Below are positions 5,902 to 8,205 of a stretch of 8,205 bases of DNA, in pieces (the first letter of the stretch is position 1; every line of letters starts with the position of its first letter). Source of the DNA: CAYGAG01 sp964347765. GTDB lineage: Archaea; Thermoproteota; Bathyarchaeia; Bathyarchaeales; Bathycorpusculaceae. The stretch lies in assembly GCA_964347765.1 (NCBI GenBank), contig CAYGAG010000067.1:1-8205 (forward strand), written 5' to 3'. Made by a program: the position numbers and the translations under genes. The notes beneath the pieces are model-generated. The model saw nothing but the letters and a program-made list of their open reading frames with translations. It ran no database searches and had not been told where the DNA came from.

Positions 5902-7149
5902 ATGAGCAAGAAGCCTGTTTTCTTGATGTTTTTGGCTATCATTCTCATTGGATTGGTAATTGCATCTTTCCACGTTCGCAAGGTTGAAGCTCAGCTTGGA
6001 ACCATCTACATCAGGGCTGACGGGTCAATTGACCCCCCAACTGCGAACATCACGAGTCTGGACAATGTCACCTACACCTTGACTGGTAACATTGATGATG
6101 AGATTGTGGTGGAAAGGAACGACGTTTTTGTTGATGGAGCAGGCTATGCTGTGCAGTCTGAAATAGTCGCTTATTCCAGAGGAATTGACCTAACTGAAAG
6201 AAGCAACGTAACAATTAAGAATCTGGCGATAGGAGGATTCAGCACTGGCATCTACCTCAATTCCTCTTCACATAACTCAATCGTCCGAAACACCCTGACC
6301 AACAACTTTGTCAGTATAACGGTTATCGACTCTTTGAACAATACGATCGCTTGGAACAACATAACATCATATCTAGGTCAGGGCATATTCGTCGACACTT
6401 CGTATAACAACATCATTACGGGGAACAATATTTATGACAACCGTTATGGTATCGAGATGCAAGGGCAACATGGATGGCCCCCAGATCGCAACATAATTGT
6501 TGGAAACAACTTTACAGGAAACATTGAATATGGAGTATTCTTGTACCTCACTTCAAATGACAACATTTTCTACCATAATAACTTCATGAACAACACTCAT
6601 CACGCATCTACGTATCCTGGTGCCCCGTCGCTGCAATCCTGGGACAATGGTATTGAGGGTAACTACTGGAGCAACTACACAGGAGCGGATGCGAATCATG
6701 ATGGAATAGGGGATGCATCGCATGTGCTTGATTCAATAAACACAGACTACTATCCTTTGATGGGGCCCTTTCACAGCTTCGACACTTCACTTGGAAAGTC
6801 AGTCAATGTTATCTCCAACTCTACTGTTGACAGTTTCCAGTATGAATCTCCTAGCACGATTCGCTTCCATGTTTCCAACACGACAGCAAGCCAAACTCAT
6901 GGCTTTTGCAGACTGAGCATTCCCTATGAAGTGTTGTCTGCACCGTTCAATGTGACTATTGATGGAGCTAATCCAACCTACTGGAACTACACACTCTATG
7001 ACAACGGAACACACAGAGGGATCTACTTCGAATATGAACACACAACACGAGAGATAGTGATAATTCCAGAGTTTCCATTATTCCTCATTCTACCACTATT
7101 CATGATAGCACCACTACTAGCAGTCAAAATCTACAGAAAGAAACAATAA
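5902..7149 (+). CDS. NosD-type right-handed beta-helix surface protein with PEF-CTERM-like tail
   Basis: The 415-residue product starts at ATG 5902, 6 nt after AGGTGA. Residues 1-30 are a signal peptide (MSKKPVF, hydrophobic stretch, cut near KVEA-Q). Residues 33-285 are a NosD-type parallel beta-helix (PF05048-like): the opening GTIYIRADGS, DVFVDGAGY, SNVTIKNLAIGGF, then N-rich coils of the I.NN.I.... type (NSIVRNTLTNN, NTIAWNNIT, NNIITGNNIYDN, RNIIVGNNFTGN, DNIFYHNNFMN). The region closes with the usual GNYWSNYTGADANHDGIGD and DYYPLM. Residues 286-385 form a small beta domain. The tail is IIPEFP, a hydrophobic segment (about 391-409) and YRKKQ, fitting a PEF-CTERM sorting signal or simple anchor. 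More than ten N-x-S/T sequons suggest heavy glycosylation. True NosD serves nitrous oxide reductase; nothing here links this protein to copper or N2O, so the name reflects fold only. Confidence 0.9.
   Translation: MSKKPVFLMFLAIILIGLVIASFHVRKVEAQLGTIYIRADGSIDPPTANITSLDNVTYTLTGNIDDEIVVERNDVFVDGAGYAVQSEIVAYSRGIDLTERSNVTIKNLAIGGFSTGIYLNSSSHNSIVRNTLTNNFVSITVIDSLNNTIAWNNITSYLGQGIFVDTSYNNIITGNNIYDNRYGIEMQGQHGWPPDRNIIVGNNFTGNIEYGVFLYLTSNDNIFYHNNFMNNTHHASTYPGAPSLQSWDNGIEGNYWSNYTGADANHDGIGDASHVLDSINTDYYPLMGPFHSFDTSLGKSVNVISNSTVDSFQYESPSTIRFHVSNTTASQTHGFCRLSIPYEVLSAPFNVTIDGANPTYWNYTLYDNGTHRGIYFEYEHTTREIVIIPEFPLFLILPLFMIAPLLAVKIYRKKQ
7069..7146 (+). other. PEF-CTERM-like sorting tail of the NosD-type protein
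   Basis: PEFP at residues 389-392 is followed by a 17-19-residue hydrophobic segment and a basic end (YRKKQ). This is the tripartite layout of archaeosortase substrates, of which PEF-CTERM is a known archaeal class. No archaeosortase gene is present here, so processing and lipid attachment are inference; the tail could also act as a plain membrane anchor. Confidence 0.6.
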
Positions 7150-7157
7150 ACATCATA

Positions 7158-7170
7158 TTTTCTTTTTCTT
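7158..7170 (+). terminator. T-rich tract after the NosD-type gene
   Basis: Eleven of 13 bases are T (TTT-TCTTTTTCTT), starting 9 nt after the TAA at 7147-7149. This is consistent with an archaeal T-tract terminator. Confidence 0.4.
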
Positions 7171-7210
7171 AATCCAAAGAGGAGATTCTTCGTCATGCGC
7201 ACCCGCAACC

Positions 7211-7235
7211 CTATAAGCGCATTGAGATATATAAC
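7211..7235 (+). promoter_or_regulatory. Promoter region with two TATA-like elements before the DUF420-type gene
   Basis: CTATAAG at 7211-7217 and GATATATAAC at 7225-7234 are both TATA-like. The first would place initiation near 7240, just before GGTGA at 7241-7245; the second near 7255, downstream of that site. Which one is used would change the likely translation start of the following gene. Confidence 0.4.
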
Positions 7236-7248
7236 TAACCGGTGAAAG

Positions 7249-7677
7249 CTGATCGGACCGCTGATTTCGCCGCAAGTCAACGCTGTACTGCAGATTGGCA
7301 TTTTGGTTATTCTGTTTGCTAGCATGGGCTTCAAGTGGAAGAATAAGTATTGGCTGCATGGCGCTTTGACATTAGTTGCTACTGTACTGAACCTGTTTTC
7401 GTTTCTGCTGGTGATGCTTCCTTCGGCGCTAGGGAAGGAAATCATTCTAACCCAGCCTTTCCACATTGTATCCATCGTTATTCTCTTTCACTCTGCTATT
7501 GGAGCTGTAACGGTCCTGCTTAGCGTTTGGCTTGTGGCTGCTTGGCATCTGCAGTCGGCACCAAAAGACTGCTTCAAAAGAAAAAACTTGATGCGGGTAA
7601 CCATAGTGTTGTGGACGCTGTCCCTAATTCTAGGCTATCTCCTCTATACATATCTTTACACAACTCTTATACCCTGA
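7249..7677 (+). CDS. DUF420-type four-helix integral membrane protein (start uncertain)
   Basis: The frame is open from 7246 (TGA at 7243-7245) to TGA 7675-7677. The first ordinary start codon is TTG 7303 (124 residues), but that cuts the first helix and removes LISPQVNAVLQIGI, which resembles the conserved N-terminus of DUF420 (PF04238) proteins. CTG 7249, 3 nt after GGTGA (7241-7245), gives 142 residues, normal for the family; CTG 7261 is another option. On the long numbering, helices lie at about 10-28, 37-57, 72-98 and 115-137. Histidines at 37, 72, 81 and 100 sit near helix ends; one position that I recall as His in the family is Asn here (48). DUF420 proteins are uncharacterised and sometimes found near haem-copper oxidase genes, so a membrane redox or haem role is speculative. 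Gene 6 begins 34 nt downstream, a possible operon. Confidence 0.72.
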   Translation: MIGPLISPQVNAVLQIGILVILFASMGFKWKNKYWLHGALTLVATVLNLFSFLLVMLPSALGKEIILTQPFHIVSIVILFHSAIGAVTVLLSVWLVAAWHLQSAPKDCFKRKNLMRVTIVLWTLSLILGYLLYTYLYTTLIP

Positions 7678-7698
7678 ACCCTGCAAGAATAGATTTTT

Positions 7699-7702
7699 GG
7701 AG
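7699..7702 (+). promoter_or_regulatory. Ribosome binding site GGAG supporting GTG 7712
   Basis: GGAG ends 9 nt before GTG 7712. The longer reading from TTG 7697 would overlap this site and has no comparable ribosome binding site of its own, so GTG 7712 is preferred. Confidence 0.5.
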
Positions 7703-7711
7703 TGGAAAATA

Positions 7712-8170
7712 GTGCTGGGAAGAAGCAAAGTAGGACGGCTAATCATTCTGGCATTGTCTTTCGCATGTGCTACTATTTTTGTTAAAACTGTTTCCGCTGG
7801 CTATCCAGAGGTTTCAAATGTGATTGTCTGGAACAATGGTGCCAACACTGTTTTGAATGTCACAGTTTCTCACTCTCCACAAACATCCATCCATTATCTG
7901 GATCGCGTAGAAGTGGATTTGAGCGGCGACAACAGAATCTTTCCAGTCACACATCGCCCTGAAACAACGTTTGTCGTTCAATGCGACTTAGGAATAATTG
8001 AATCCCCGACGAACGCGACGGTCCGAGCACACTGCAACATCGACGGCTATTCACTTTCGCTCTATGGGCCAATACTTGTTCCAGAGTTTCCATCTTTTCT
8101 TATTCTACCACTATTCATGATAGCAACATTACTGGCAGTCATAGTCTACCGAAGAAAACATTCTATGTAA
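7712..8170 (+). CDS. Membrane-anchored protein with degenerate desulfoferrodoxin-like beta-sandwich and PEF-CTERM-like tail
   Basis: Starting at GTG 7712, the product has 152 residues; TTG 7697 would add five. Residues 1-29 form a signal peptide (LGRSKVGR, hydrophobic core, cut near VSA-G). Residues 30-122 are a small all-beta domain: NVIVWNNGANTVLNVTVSHS, SIHYLDRVEVDLSG, TFVVQCDLG, then ATVRAHCNIDGYSLSLYGP. The order and the C-N-I-x-G turn resemble superoxide reductase/desulfoferrodoxin (PF01880), where CNIHG supplies Cys and His iron ligands. Here Cys108 is kept but the His is Asp111, and only His54 and His61 lie near the expected equatorial histidines, so classical iron-centre chemistry is doubtful. 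The tail (VPEFP, 17-19 hydrophobic residues, YRRKHSM) nearly duplicates that of gene 4. The gene lies 34 nt after the DUF420-type gene and is probably co-transcribed. The fold assignment is tentative. Confidence 0.78.
   Translation: MLGRSKVGRLIILALSFACATIFVKTVSAGYPEVSNVIVWNNGANTVLNVTVSHSPQTSIHYLDRVEVDLSGDNRIFPVTHRPETTFVVQCDLGIIESPTNATVRAHCNIDGYSLSLYGPILVPEFPSFLILPLFMIATLLAVIVYRRKHSM
8093..8167 (+). other. PEF-CTERM-like sorting tail of the desulfoferrodoxin-like protein
   Basis: VPEFP, a hydrophobic helix and YRRKHSM follow the tripartite sorting layout. The 24 nt at 8102-8125 are identical to 7087-7110 in gene 4, and across the 27 codons from PEFP onward 68 of 81 bases match by hand count. 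Confidence 0.6.
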
Positions 8171-8205
8171 CATTAGGTATTCTCTTGAACAAGCAATCAA
8201 AAACC

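Noticed and set aside
5902..7149. Copper-site processing role (NosD proper) for gene 4
   Set aside because: No nos genes are nearby, and this beta-helix type is widespread in archaeal surface proteins; only the fold is supported.
5863..7248. AACCGGT shared by the upstream regions of genes 4 (about 5864-5870) and 5 (about 7237-7243), with similar flanks
   Set aside because: The match is short and partly overlaps TATA/ribosome-binding-site-like sequence; there are too few bases to support a regulatory motif.
7242..7325. GTG 7242 opening a short plus-strand frame before the DUF420-type gene
   Set aside because: It is out of frame with the conserved protein, ends at a TAG after about 27 codons and shows no recognisable protein features.

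Overview
The window reads as archaeal DNA, most likely from an uncultured member of Candidatus Bathyarchaeia or a related Thermoproteota lineage. The reasons are Sec-exported proteins built from NosD-type beta-helix, CARDB and dockerin modules; C-terminal tails of the form PEFP + hydrophobic helix + Arg/Lys (PEF-CTERM-like); GGTGA/GAGG ribosome binding sites; TATA-like boxes 40-65 nt upstream of starts; and T-tracts after stop codons. The phylum assignment is inferred from module style, not from a marker gene.

Layout. (1) 1-1109, minus strand: the 5' part (369 codons) of a cytoplasmic bactofilin-like solenoid protein running off the window's left edge. It reads as a clean frame with twelve 'VGG' coils about 17 residues apart. 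(2) 1308-2447, minus: an exported mosaic protein with a stub of a NosD-type beta-helix, a different alpha/beta domain and a dockerin. (3) 2734-5733, plus: a 999-residue exported protein with an unrecognised N-terminal region of about 400 residues, four CARDB-type beta-sandwich repeats and a dockerin. (4) 5902-7149, plus: a NosD-type right-handed beta-helix surface protein with a PEF-CTERM-like tail. (5) about 7249-7677, plus: a small four-helix membrane protein of the DUF420 type with a non-standard start. (6) 7712-8170, plus: a small membrane-anchored protein with a degenerate desulfoferrodoxin (superoxide reductase)-like beta-sandwich and almost the same tail as gene 4. Nothing can be supported in 8171-8205, and no gene-free stretch exceeds 300 bases.

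How they may work together. Genes 2, 3, 4 and 6 encode envelope or extracellular proteins. Genes 2 and 3 are divergent and both carry dockerins, so they may join the same calcium-dependent assembly, although no cohesin is present. Genes 4 and 6 share a membrane-sorting tail. The most striking non-coding signal is an identical 19-bp perfect palindrome, TAGTCACAACTTGTGACTA, found once upstream of gene 1 and once in the divergent gene 2/gene 3 intergenic region. It lies in a 24-bp identical block and is the best candidate for a shared operator linking the cytoplasmic polymer gene to the two dockerin genes. No mobile element, CRISPR array, tRNA or rRNA was found.
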